A stretch of 6,077 nucleotides of DNA from Bacteroidota bacterium (GTDB lineage Bacteria > Bacteroidota > Bacteroidia > Bacteroidales > UBA10428): assembly GCA_029268165.1 (NCBI GenBank), contig JAJUGM010000218.1:1-6077 (forward strand). The letters run 5' to 3'. Below, piece by piece: positions 1 through 5,581 of the stretch; the first letter of the stretch is position 1; every line of letters begins with the position of its first letter. A program made the position numbers and the translations under genes. The notes under the pieces were generated by a model that was not told the DNA's origin, ran no database searches, and saw only the letters and a program-made list of their open reading frames with translations.

Positions 1-1
1 A

Positions 2-298
2 CGATGGACTCCTTCTGTAGAATCAAATGGCGCGGTTTCACTTGAACATGCCGGAGAATACATCGGCATACTGGAACGTTTTATAGCCTTCGCTTTTATT
101 CTTTTGAATCATTGGGAGGGAGTGGGTTTTCTGATAACAGCAAAGTCAGTGTTCAGGTTTGGCGACATCAGAAATGCATCAGATCGCAAAATGACAGAAT
201 ATTTTTTAATAGGCAGTTTGTTAAGTTATGGTATTGCCATATTTTCGGGGATCATTACAAAATGGCTGCTTTCGAACAGCGTAATACAAACAATTTAA
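2..298 (+). CDS. DUF3307 domain-containing membrane protein, C-terminal part (5' end outside window)
   Basis: The reading frame is open from the first complete codon at position 2 to the TAA at 296-298, giving 98 residues of a protein that starts upstream of the window. The TTG at 104 is internal and should not be taken as the start. The segment AGEYIGILERFIAFAFILL (residues 17-35), then GFLITAKSVFRFGDIR (42-57), DRKMTEYFLIGSLLSYG (61-77) and a final hydrophobic stretch match my memory of the conserved C-terminal block of DUF3307 proteins: AG-x-IGxLER, then AAKSxFRFG, then TEYxLIGTLLS. Two membrane-spanning segments are visible at about residues 22-35 and 67-87. The family is an inner-membrane protein of unknown biochemical role. 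The SiaC-like gene begins 10 bp after the stop on the same strand, so the two are probably co-transcribed. Family assignment is by recognition; function is unknown. Confidence 0.82.
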   Translation, partial: RWTPSVESNGAVSLEHAGEYIGILERFIAFAFILLNHWEGVGFLITAKSVFRFGDIRNASDRKMTEYFLIGSLLSYGIAIFSGIITKWLLSNSVIQTI

Positions 299-308
299 TT
301 ATTCTATC

Positions 309-710
309 ATGAAAATCATCCATATTCCAAAGACAGAGAAAACGCCTGAAGTAACTCTTGACGATACACTAAGTGCATTTCAGGTAAAAGGCAACTGTCT
401 GCCGGAAAACATCAGGGAACTGAGCCAACAGGTCAGCTCCGGGCTGGAAAGGTATTTACAGGAATTCGAAAAGAAAAAAATCCAGGATAAGCCATTCAGG
501 GTTAATTTCATGCTCGGTTACTTCAATACCGCTGCTGCTAAATTTATTGCCGATATTATCATGTTAGTGCATAATTACATACAGCGAGGAACAAACATCA
601 AAATTTACTGGTTTTATCATGAAGATGATTATGACATGCTCGAAGCCGGTGAAGAAATGGCTGAAATGGTAAATGTACCGATGAATTTTGTGATGGTGGT
701 GAAAGATTAA
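309..710 (+). CDS. DUF1987 / SiaC-family regulatory phosphoprotein
   Basis: This is a complete 133-residue cytosolic protein with no signal peptide or membrane segment. It matches the DUF1987 (SiaC) family in length and in three motifs: an N-terminal LPEN segment (residues 31-34), the core GYFNTAAAKFIADI (70-83), and a C-terminal WFYHEDDYDMLEAGEEMAEM (101-120). In Pseudomonas aeruginosa, SiaC is a threonine-phosphorylated switch protein. The kinase SiaB phosphorylates it, the PP2C-type phosphatase SiaA dephosphorylates it, and the unphosphorylated form binds and activates the diguanylate cyclase SiaD. Thr74 here, in the FNT motif, is the likely counterpart of the phosphorylated threonine. The residues after it are Ala-Ala-Ala, where I recall Ser-Ser-rich residues being usual. 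No kinase, phosphatase or cyclase gene is visible nearby, so its partners are unknown; the preceding DUF3307 gene is 10 bp upstream. The ATG at 309 is preceded by an AT-rich leader without a clear Shine-Dalgarno sequence, as is usual in Bacteroidota. Confidence 0.88.
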   Translation: MKIIHIPKTEKTPEVTLDDTLSAFQVKGNCLPENIRELSQQVSSGLERYLQEFEKKKIQDKPFRVNFMLGYFNTAAAKFIADIIMLVHNYIQRGTNIKIYWFYHEDDYDMLEAGEEMAEMVNVPMNFVMVVKD

Positions 711-721
711 AATATACATTA

Positions 722-957
722 CCAAACCTAACCGAATATCAATAAACTCTTGAAATTGAACTCAACAACCCATAAACCCTAAAAATTAAACTCTTTAACT
801 TGCCTTGTGATAAAATCTATGAATATTCCTCAGTTATAGAAAACGGTTTTAGGCATGTTATTTATTTTGACCAGCTGCTAAATGTCACAAGCGTAAATGT
901 GCTTAAAGTAGAGGCATGAGAAAATATTTATTATTCGAAAATAATCAGAAACTGATA
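722..957 (+). pseudogene. Relic of a T9SS C-terminal sorting domain, degenerate copy of the 3' end of the 1042-2076 gene
   Basis: Bases 751-957 align without gaps to 1872-2078, at a constant offset of 1121. My hand count is 18 mismatches in 207 positions, about 91% identity. Read in the matching frame, codons starting at 722 give P-N-L-T-E-Y-Q-stop-T-L-E-I-E against the intact P-N-P-V-K-N-Q-L-T-V-E-I-E. This places the start of the sorting domain at 722, only 11 bp after the stop of the SiaC-like gene. Three premature stops interrupt it: TAA at 743-745, TAA at 773-775 (CAA in the intact copy) and TGA at 917-919 (GGA in the intact copy). The original TGA survives at 953-955. Similarity ends three bases after that stop, and the intact gene's terminator hairpin is absent. 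Upstream CBM9-like sequence is also missing. It is best read as the 3' remnant of a deleted tandem paralogue. It has no start codon or open frame and is unlikely to be translated. Confidence 0.9.
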
Positions 958-991
958 TCGACTTTTTTTTAAAATAAAACTATCTAAAATG

Positions 992-1023
992 TTGTTTTTT
1001 AGAGGTTTTTTTTGTAAACTTTG
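992..1023 (+). promoter_or_regulatory. Possible Bacteroidota-type promoter for the CBM9-like/T9SS gene
   Basis: A TTG at 992-994 is followed after 20 bp by TAAACTTTG (1015-1023). The known Bacteroidota sigma consensus is TTTG, 19-21 bp, then TAnnTTTG. The -7 element here has one extra base between TA and TTTG, so the match is approximate. If it is real, transcription would start near 1030 and leave a leader of about 12 bases before the ATG at 1042. The surrounding T-rich sequence (961-1014) makes chance matches likely. Confidence 0.35.
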
Positions 1024-1041
1024 GTATGATGTTATTTTATT

Positions 1042-2076
1042 ATGCGCTCAGTTTATTTATATTTTATTTGTCTGATAATGTTTATTCTGCCTGTTAACGG
1101 ACAGAAAGTGAATGTGGATATAAAAAAGACATTAAATGCTCCGATTATTGATGGTGAAATAGATTTTATCTGGGAATGGGCTGAACCAGTCGTTGCAGAA
1201 AAATCATTATTTGATGAACAGCCCACAGTTACTGTTACCTGGAGGGCTTTATGCTGTGATACTGCTATTTTTGTATTGCTCGATGTAAAGGATGATAATT
1301 ATTATACAGCACAAATGGCAGGAGGAAATGACCGGGATTTCGACCTGGTTGAAATTTATTTTGACATCAATGATACACTGGTAGATAACCAGGGGCCTTT
1401 AACAGCCAACAGCGGCCATTGGCGGATAGCTCCTGCATTTGTAGATTCACTTGAAGGTATTGAAGCATTTCATGATAACTGGGATGCACATGATGCAGAT
1501 TGTTATGATAGTTATGTTCTGACAGGTTCAAATTATGTAAGGGAATACAGAATACCATGGAAGAGTATGTACGATAAAAACTTTGATACATTAACAATTC
1601 AGAAAGAAGTTGGATTTGGAATGGTACTTGGCTTTGATATTTGCATCATTGACCGGGATACTGCATCAGGTGCTCCCACTTACCATGCTCCTCAGAGAAT
1701 CGTATGGCAGAATGACGGAAACTATGGTGATGAAAAAGAATCATGGGAGAGTATGGATGATTGCGGAACCATTACCTTAAACAATAATATAATTGGTCCT
1801 GGTATATTTAATAGTTATAAAACAACACCGCTTAAAATATATCCCAATCCGGTTAAAAACCAACTGACTGTTGAAATTGAAGTCAACAGCCCACAAACTT
1901 TAAAAATCGAACTCTTTAACCTGCCCGGTGAAAAAATTTATGAATATTCCTCAGCTATGGAAAACGGTTTTAGGCATGTTATTTATTTTGACCAGCTGCT
2001 AAATGTCACCAGCGTGAATGTTCTTAAAGTAGAGGCAGGAGAAAATATTTATTATTCGAAAATAATCAGAAACTGA
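1042..2076 (+). CDS. Secreted CBM9-like (DOMON-type beta-sandwich) protein with T9SS type A C-terminal sorting domain
   Basis: This is a 344-residue protein. Residues 1-20 form a signal peptide with a hydrophobic core (YLYFICLIMFILPVNG), predicted to be cleaved before Gln21. Residues ~33-245 resemble the carbohydrate-binding family 9-like domain: the opening APIIDGEIDFIWEWAEP (33-49), the central DLVEIYFDIND, a REYRIPW strand and a closing C-G-T-I-T-L strand. This fold binds sugars or haem in some relatives; no ligand can be inferred here. Residues 264-344 (LKIYPNPVKNQLTVEIE onward, P268-N269-P270) form a T9SS sorting domain, so the product should cross the outer membrane by the Por/T9SS system and be released or anchored at the surface. 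No catalytic domain is present. A degenerate copy of the tail lies upstream at 722-957, and a second CBM9-like/T9SS protein is encoded at 3456-4502. The gene appears monocistronic, with a T-rich upstream region and a strong hairpin after it. Confidence 0.82.
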   Translation: MRSVYLYFICLIMFILPVNGQKVNVDIKKTLNAPIIDGEIDFIWEWAEPVVAEKSLFDEQPTVTVTWRALCCDTAIFVLLDVKDDNYYTAQMAGGNDRDFDLVEIYFDINDTLVDNQGPLTANSGHWRIAPAFVDSLEGIEAFHDNWDAHDADCYDSYVLTGSNYVREYRIPWKSMYDKNFDTLTIQKEVGFGMVLGFDICIIDRDTASGAPTYHAPQRIVWQNDGNYGDEKESWESMDDCGTITLNNNIIGPGIFNSYKTTPLKIYPNPVKNQLTVEIEVNSPQTLKIELFNLPGEKIYEYSSAMENGFRHVIYFDQLLNVTSVNVLKVEAGENIYYSKIIRN

Positions 2077-2078
2077 TA
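1843..2078 (+). repeat. Intact partner of the 722-957 direct repeat (T9SS-tail coding region)
   Basis: This is the second copy of a direct repeat whose degenerate partner lies 1121 bp upstream. It encodes the PNP motif through the stop of the CBM9-like/T9SS gene. The longest exact blocks are 50 bp (1960-2009 against 839-888) and 40 bp (2039-2078 against 918-957). Blocks of this length in direct orientation could support recombination that would delete the intervening gene. Confidence 0.88.
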
Positions 2079-2086
2079 CACAGCAA

Positions 2087-2116
2087 AAACCCTCCTGCTG
2101 TATGGCAGGAGGGTTT
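2087..2116. terminator. Bidirectional Rho-independent terminator between convergent genes
   Basis: A perfect 12-bp inverted repeat, AAACCCTCCTGC (2087-2098) and GCAGGAGGGTTT (2105-2116), encloses a six-base loop, TGTATG. It sits 10 bp after the stop of the 1042-2076 gene and 21 bp after the end of the convergent gene at 2138-3304. Read on the minus strand the stem is followed by an unbroken run of T residues (the complement of the A run at 2085-2089). On the plus strand the T tract is only TTTGT. It can serve both genes. Confidence 0.88.
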
Positions 2117-2137
2117 GTACAATTACGTTATTGAATA

Positions 2138-3304
2138 TTAATATTTAAAGCTTATTTCAAGATTGCTTATTACTGAAGGATTATAAGGGGTCAGTAATTC
2201 TATATTGTTCTCCAGTTGGGTATATCTGTTATCAGGAGCAATACCGCCCTGAACAAATCCACCTTCAGCAAAATAACCGGGTGCATCAGCATTCTTTAAA
2301 TAAGGAGCAAGGTAAGCAGCTACCTCTTCCGGCTGAAGGGTTAACCCTATCTTCTTATATTCTGCAACAACATAATTGGTCATTTCGCGTGTAAGGACTG
2401 ATTTTATTGAATAGTCATCGAGTATTTCCTTCCGGCTGCTGATATCGGCATCGCTATAAGGCAGACCCACTTCAGCAACAGCAATATTTTTACTGTCATT
2501 TCCTGATGCTACAAATGCCCAGTTGAAACCCACTGATTCATTATCATTACGGTTAAACTGTGCATTCGGATGATTTGAATTACCATACACATCAATTACA
2601 TCGCCTTTTTTGCCAACAAACATTTTCAGGGTTTCCATAGCAAAGCGATCTGTGCGCATGTCAGGCAATGGCAGGCCAGCTATTTCAACAATCATATAAG
2701 CTTCGTAGTTTTCAGTTCCCCGTTCGGAATATTCAATGCTGAAAATAGCATTTGTGGCATGCTGGTTCTTTGTCCGGTTGAGGTTATAAGGTTTAATAAC
2801 TGCAATACCTTCAATAGGATTTTTACTCCAGAATACCTGCATGGCTATACCGCCGTCTTCATTTCCCTCTGACTCGGCATCGGTGATGGTTAACTGATAT
2901 TGCCACTGGCGGCCTTTGAACTCAACATCTTTAACAACTTCAAGGTTTTTAACCCTGTGGTCTTCATCACTGGTGTAACTAAGGTAAATTACATCTTCGA
3001 TGTGATAAAAATGAATACTCCACATGATAGCTTCAACAATATCGGCAGCACCTTCGCCCACAGCAATAAATGTTGTCAGGTGCCAGTATATAACATTTCC
3101 GCTTACCGTATCAGTTTCTGTGTTTTTAAAGACAGTTGACTTAGTGTCCGAATTACTTAGTGAGGCTGGTATATCCACTTTAAACCGTTCGGGTAATATA
3201 CCATACTCTTTATCACCCGGTTTCAGGTTATCCATTTCACAAGCTGTGAAAAACATAGCAGTTAAAACTACTGTTAATGCCATAAAAAGATTTCTTGTTT
3301 TCAT
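2138..3304 (-). CDS. Hypothetical outer-envelope lipoprotein, unknown family
   Basis: This is a 388-residue protein that I do not recognise. It begins with a lipoprotein signal peptide: positively charged MKTRN, a hydrophobic core, and the lipobox FTAC with Cys22 as the predicted lipidated residue. The residues after Cys22 are Glu-Met-Asp-Asn; acidic residues just after the cysteine favour outer-membrane, possibly surface, location in Bacteroidota. The mature part is soluble, rich in Asp, Asn and aromatic residues, with alternating polar/hydrophobic stretches typical of beta-structure (VIYLSYTSDEDHRVKNLEVV at about residues 105-124). It ends in NLEISFKY. There are no membrane helices after the signal, no cysteine clusters and no recognisable catalytic motif. 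It converges on the 1042-2076 gene and lies downstream of the minus-strand gene at 3456-4502, but a terminator at 3426-3444 separates the two, so it probably has its own promoter in 3305-3425. The ATG at 3304 is supported by the ideal signal-peptide start. Confidence 0.8.
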   Translation of the reverse strand: MKTRNLFMALTVVLTAMFFTACEMDNLKPGDKEYGILPERFKVDIPASLSNSDTKSTVFKNTETDTVSGNVIYWHLTTFIAVGEGAADIVEAIMWSIHFYHIEDVIYLSYTSDEDHRVKNLEVVKDVEFKGRQWQYQLTITDAESEGNEDGGIAMQVFWSKNPIEGIAVIKPYNLNRTKNQHATNAIFSIEYSERGTENYEAYMIVEIAGLPLPDMRTDRFAMETLKMFVGKKGDVIDVYGNSNHPNAQFNRNDNESVGFNWAFVASGNDSKNIAVAEVGLPYSDADISSRKEILDDYSIKSVLTREMTNYVVAEYKKIGLTLQPEEVAAYLAPYLKNADAPGYFAEGGFVQGGIAPDNRYTQLENNIELLTPYNPSVISNLEISFKY

Positions 3305-3425
3305 AATACTATTGTTTTAAAAGTTAGTAATCAAACTCTTTTCAACATCATCACACAAGAAATCTATTTTACCCTGATGCGGTAACTGAATTTTTTTTGT
3401 TATGTACTATTTTATGAAAAATGAA

Positions 3426-3444
3426 AAAGCCCTGCAGGGGCTTT
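3426..3444 (-). terminator. Rho-independent terminator of the 3456-4502 gene
   Basis: The stem AAAGCCC (3426-3432) pairs with GGGCTTT (3438-3444) around the loop TGCAG. On the minus strand it begins 11 bp after the stop codon at 3456 and is followed by TTTTT and a further T-rich stretch (the complement of 3411-3425). That is the expected layout for intrinsic termination of the minus-strand gene. Confidence 0.85.
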
Positions 3445-3455
3445 CTGTTTGTTGA

Positions 3456-4502
3456 TTACAAAACTATTTTGTACTCGGCATGTTTTCCGTTACCAGATAT
3501 ACGAAGTATATAAAACCCATCTGGCAGGCTTTCAGTATTCAGGATTTTTTCATTGCCAACCGGTGATTTATCAATAATATATTTTATGTATTCCCTGCCA
3601 GTCAGGTCGATTAACTGAATCTGAATATTGTTGCTGACAGGTGTGGTAAACATAATACTAATTCCTTCACCATTATGTTTGACCAGATATGGAAATGGCT
3701 CAGACGATTCCTGCATCAGATTACTTGTTAAATAATCATTTACCAGTTTCAGGTCGCCAAAAACAGATGCATTATAATAACTAACGTTTCTCTCAAAATC
3801 AGAATCCCCCGGGACAAATTTCGAGCCGACCATATTTTGCCGTATGGTTCCCATATCATTATCATTATATGCCAGCGACCAGCCCATTAGTTTATTTTCT
3901 GTTAATGTCACGGGCGTGTTATCACCACCGTAAACATAAGTATCATTAAAAATTTTTATTTCATATTCATAATGATAAACATGGTCAGTAACACGTCTCA
4001 TTTTGTAATTAATATGGTCATCAAGCCTTTCCCAGCCAAATGAACCGTTTGCATAACATACATGCCCTGACGTATCCATGTGATAGGCAAATGCTTTGTG
4101 AGAGTTGGCATAATTTACATCGCGTGAATGGTTCTCATCAATAAAAACTTCCGTGCAGTCATAATTGTATATATTGCTGCATACATCTGTAATATTAGTA
4201 TCCTGAAGTCTTAACGAATCGTCAGTAATTTCTATCAACAGATATAAACGTTCAGCAGTCCATAGCACCTTAAAGCGTCCGGTATAATCATCGGCCGTGT
4301 ATGCAGGGCCAATCCAGGTCTGGTCAATAGGTGCCCATACTGCACGTAGCCAGCAATTATCATTGCCAATACCATCAATAACAGGAACAGTGTCGGTATG
4401 CAGGGCTTCATAATAACCCTGAGGCCAGTTTTCAGGTTCTGTTGCATAACAGAAATAAAACAAAAAAGATAAGGTAGATATAAAAATGAGTTTGCGTGCC
4501 AT
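3456..4502 (-). CDS. Second secreted CBM9-like protein with a divergent T9SS-type C-terminal domain
   Basis: With the start chosen at 4502 the product is 348 residues, close to the 344 of the other CBM9-like protein in this window. Residues 1-20 (MARKLIFISTLSFLFYFCYA) make a standard signal peptide with probable cleavage after Ala20. An in-frame ATG at 4523 would add seven residues and remains possible. The frame also extends to 4583, but that start would put a second hydrophobic segment before the signal and would lie upstream of the likely promoter. A CBM9-like domain starts at PVIDGIGNDNCWLRAVW (about residues 40-56) and continues through YDCTEVFIDEN, YHYEYEIKIF and the strand VFGDLKLV. 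The last ~80 residues (IQIQLIDLTGREYIKYII, then LPDGFYILRISGNGKHAEYKIVL split by a short linker) resemble a T9SS tail, though the usual PNP motif is not obvious. No enzyme domain is seen. It is related in architecture, not closely in sequence, to the 1042-2076 product. A terminator follows directly. Confidence 0.8.
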   Translation of the reverse strand: MARKLIFISTLSFLFYFCYATEPENWPQGYYEALHTDTVPVIDGIGNDNCWLRAVWAPIDQTWIGPAYTADDYTGRFKVLWTAERLYLLIEITDDSLRLQDTNITDVCSNIYNYDCTEVFIDENHSRDVNYANSHKAFAYHMDTSGHVCYANGSFGWERLDDHINYKMRRVTDHVYHYEYEIKIFNDTYVYGGDNTPVTLTENKLMGWSLAYNDNDMGTIRQNMVGSKFVPGDSDFERNVSYYNASVFGDLKLVNDYLTSNLMQESSEPFPYLVKHNGEGISIMFTTPVSNNIQIQLIDLTGREYIKYIIDKSPVGNEKILNTESLPDGFYILRISGNGKHAEYKIVL

Positions 4503-4538
4503 AAATAATTTTTTGTTAAACATAATAATAATTTTGCC

Positions 4539-4546
4539 CAAAGTAA
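4539..4546 (-). promoter_or_regulatory. Possible -7 promoter element for the 3456-4502 gene
   Basis: Read on the minus strand, 4546-4539 is TTACTTTG, one mismatch from the Bacteroidota TAnnTTTG element. About 20 bp upstream there is only a T run, so a -33 TTTG is not clear. Transcription starting near 4533 would exclude the ATG at 4583 and support the starts at 4523 or 4502. The region is AT-rich and chance matches are likely. Confidence 0.3.
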
Positions 4547-4644
4547 AAAGTAAAAAGATTATTTTTAAAACCAACAAACCCAAGTACGATGAATTAACAA
4601 ATTCATTCGGGCGAATAAAAATTTGATGTATTTTTAGAGGAATT

Positions 4645-4672
4645 ATTGCATTAGAAAAATTTCTAATGCAAT
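4645..4672. repeat. Near-perfect 28-bp AT-rich palindrome
   Basis: The arms ATTGCATTAGAAA (4645-4657) and TTTCTAATGCAAT (4660-4672) are exact reverse complements separated by AA. The 13-bp symmetry is too long to be likely by chance in about 200 bp. It lies downstream of the DUF4249 gene and upstream of the CBM9-like gene, both on the minus strand. It could be a protein-binding operator, a hairpin at a transcript end, or the end of the adjacent repeat element. On the minus strand it is not followed by a T tract, so a simple intrinsic terminator is not well supported. Confidence 0.7.
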
Positions 4673-4676
4673 GCGA

Positions 4677-4775
4677 TTAAGAAAAATCGAGAAATCCATT
4701 GGGTTCGTTCTTTCTGAGAGCTCCCAATGAATAATTGGGATAAAACATCCATAACCTCTCAGGAGCGATATATAT
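4677..4775. repeat. Structured intergenic element with competing inverted repeats (candidate REP-like repeat)
   Basis: Several complementary segments overlap in about 100 bp. CTGAGAG (4714-4720) pairs with CTCTCAG (4756-4762). TCCCAAT (4722-4728) pairs with ATTGGGA (4734-4740) inside it. CATTGGG (4697-4703) can instead pair with CCCAATG (4723-4729), and GCTCC (4720-4724) can pair with GGAGC (4762-4766). The CTCTCAGGAGCGATATAT segment looks familiar to me from intergenic sequences repeated many times in Bacteroidota genomes. That is recollection, not a search. No protein-coding signal is convincing here. The element begins within about 10 bp of the DUF4249 stop codon, a usual location for REP-like elements. 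Confidence 0.5.
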
Positions 4776-4780
4776 CTGAT

Positions 4781-5581
4781 TTATTCAAAAAAAGTTGTAT
4801 CAGATAACATCATGCAGGCTGCGAACCAACCACGGATACCATGATGAAAATTAGTGATAACATTATCCTGTTCAATATCAAAAAAGCCTCCGCGCCATTC
4901 TGTTTCGAAAAGCAAGGAGCGGATAAAGCGCTGGTGCTCATCGCTTAGTGAATACTTCTTCCGGATAATAACTGTTTTTCGGGGAAAAGGAATAACAATC
5001 CTCTCAGGTGCAAATTCTTTTCCGGGGTCAATATAATTCAAAGAATAAAAAACTTCAGAAGCATTACATGAAGAATATTTCTGGCAATATTCAGGTACAG
5101 CCGTCCAGTCGTAATAAACCTCAGTCATTGATGCATTTTCGCTTTCATTATATATAAAGCGAAACAGGCTATCATATTCAACTATAGAAAAAGATTCAAG
5201 AGGTGTTACAGGAACCATTTCGGCATAAGCCGTATCATTAATGCCATTACATGAAATATTTAATCGGTAGACATTACCTGCCGAGGCCCTAAAAGGTAAA
5301 GAAGAAATATACTTTCCTTTTTCAAGCGTATCTTCTATAAAATCAAAATGCTGCCACCCATCGCTGATTTCAATCATTGCTCCTGATATACCTTCAGGCT
5401 GGTTGTTATAGCCAGGTGACGATTCATATAATCTAACCTCCTGGTTTTTTAATTCGTTGGTTATAATGCAATCGGCAACAATAAACCGGTCTGACGGATG
5501 AAAATCCCAGTTTGTCTGCCTTTCACACATTACTGATACCAATGAAACGCTCAATAATATTAAAATATCCTGCTTTGTCAT
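4781..5581 (-). CDS. DUF4249 family outer-membrane lipoprotein, partner of the TonB-dependent receptor
   Basis: This 266-residue protein starts with a lipoprotein-like signal (ILILLSVSLVSVMCERQ). Cys19 is the likely lipidated residue, although Met at the position before it is unusual for a lipobox. The body follows the DUF4249 pattern as I recall it: FIVADCIITNELKNQEVRLY (residues 33-52), SGAMIEISDGWQHFDF (65-80), GKYISSLPFRASAGNVYRLN (88-107), then MVPVTPLESF, and near the C-terminus NVITNFHHGIRGWFAA, which corresponds to the family's N-F-x-x-G-x-x-G-x-F-x-A motif. Members sit immediately downstream of TonB-dependent receptors in Bacteroidota and are thought to act with them in nutrient uptake at the outer membrane; the substrate is unknown. 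Here the ATG at 5579-5581 overlaps the receptor's stop codon by one base (TGATG), implying translational coupling. It is at the shorter end of the lengths I recall for the family. No terminator with a clear T tract follows the stop. Confidence 0.82.
   Translation of the reverse strand: MTKQDILILLSVSLVSVMCERQTNWDFHPSDRFIVADCIITNELKNQEVRLYESSPGYNNQPEGISGAMIEISDGWQHFDFIEDTLEKGKYISSLPFRASAGNVYRLNISCNGINDTAYAEMVPVTPLESFSIVEYDSLFRFIYNESENASMTEVYYDWTAVPEYCQKYSSCNASEVFYSLNYIDPGKEFAPERIVIPFPRKTVIIRKKYSLSDEHQRFIRSLLFETEWRGGFFDIEQDNVITNFHHGIRGWFAACMMLSDTTFFE

Noticed and set aside
104..298. A complete 64-residue protein from a TTG start
   Set aside because: The same frame is open back to position 2 and the upstream residues (AGEYIGILER) belong to the DUF3307 family block, so this is the tail of a longer gene.
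112..312. A 66-residue frame overlapping the DUF3307 tail
   Set aside because: It is a shadow frame of the DUF3307 gene with no family resemblance.
722..957. A short functional gene or stop-codon readthrough product in the 711-1041 gap
   Set aside because: Three in-frame stops, no start codon and no signal sequence, together with the alignment to the intact tail, point to a pseudogene.
1367..1597. A minus-strand 76-residue frame inside the CBM9-like gene
   Set aside because: It is antisense to a well-supported secreted protein and has low-complexity, His/Tyr/Leu-rich content without recognisable features.
2900..3320. Two plus-strand frames opposite the lipoprotein gene
   Set aside because: Both are antisense shadows of the 2138-3304 coding region, whose signal peptide and lipobox establish the true strand.
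3305..3425. A Bacteroidota promoter for the lipoprotein gene
   Set aside because: AGAGTTTG and TAACTTTT on the minus strand partly resemble a -7 element, but upstream TTG candidates are about 16 bp away instead of 19-21, so no site is called.
4235..4447. A 70-residue minus-strand frame within the second CBM9-like gene
   Set aside because: It overlaps the CBM9-like core in another frame and has no independent start context.
4542..4557. Tandem GTAAAAA repeats
   Set aside because: Two short AT-rich units are not enough to call a repeat or a CRISPR-like array.
4677..4748. A 23-residue minus-strand frame in the structured intergenic element
   Set aside because: It is very short, its codons coincide with the inverted repeats, and peptides like it appear, from memory, as spurious calls wherever this repeat occurs; it is better treated as non-coding.
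4854..5036. A plus-strand 60-residue frame opposite the DUF4249 gene
   Set aside because: It is antisense to the conserved DUF4249 C-terminal motif and is a composition artefact.
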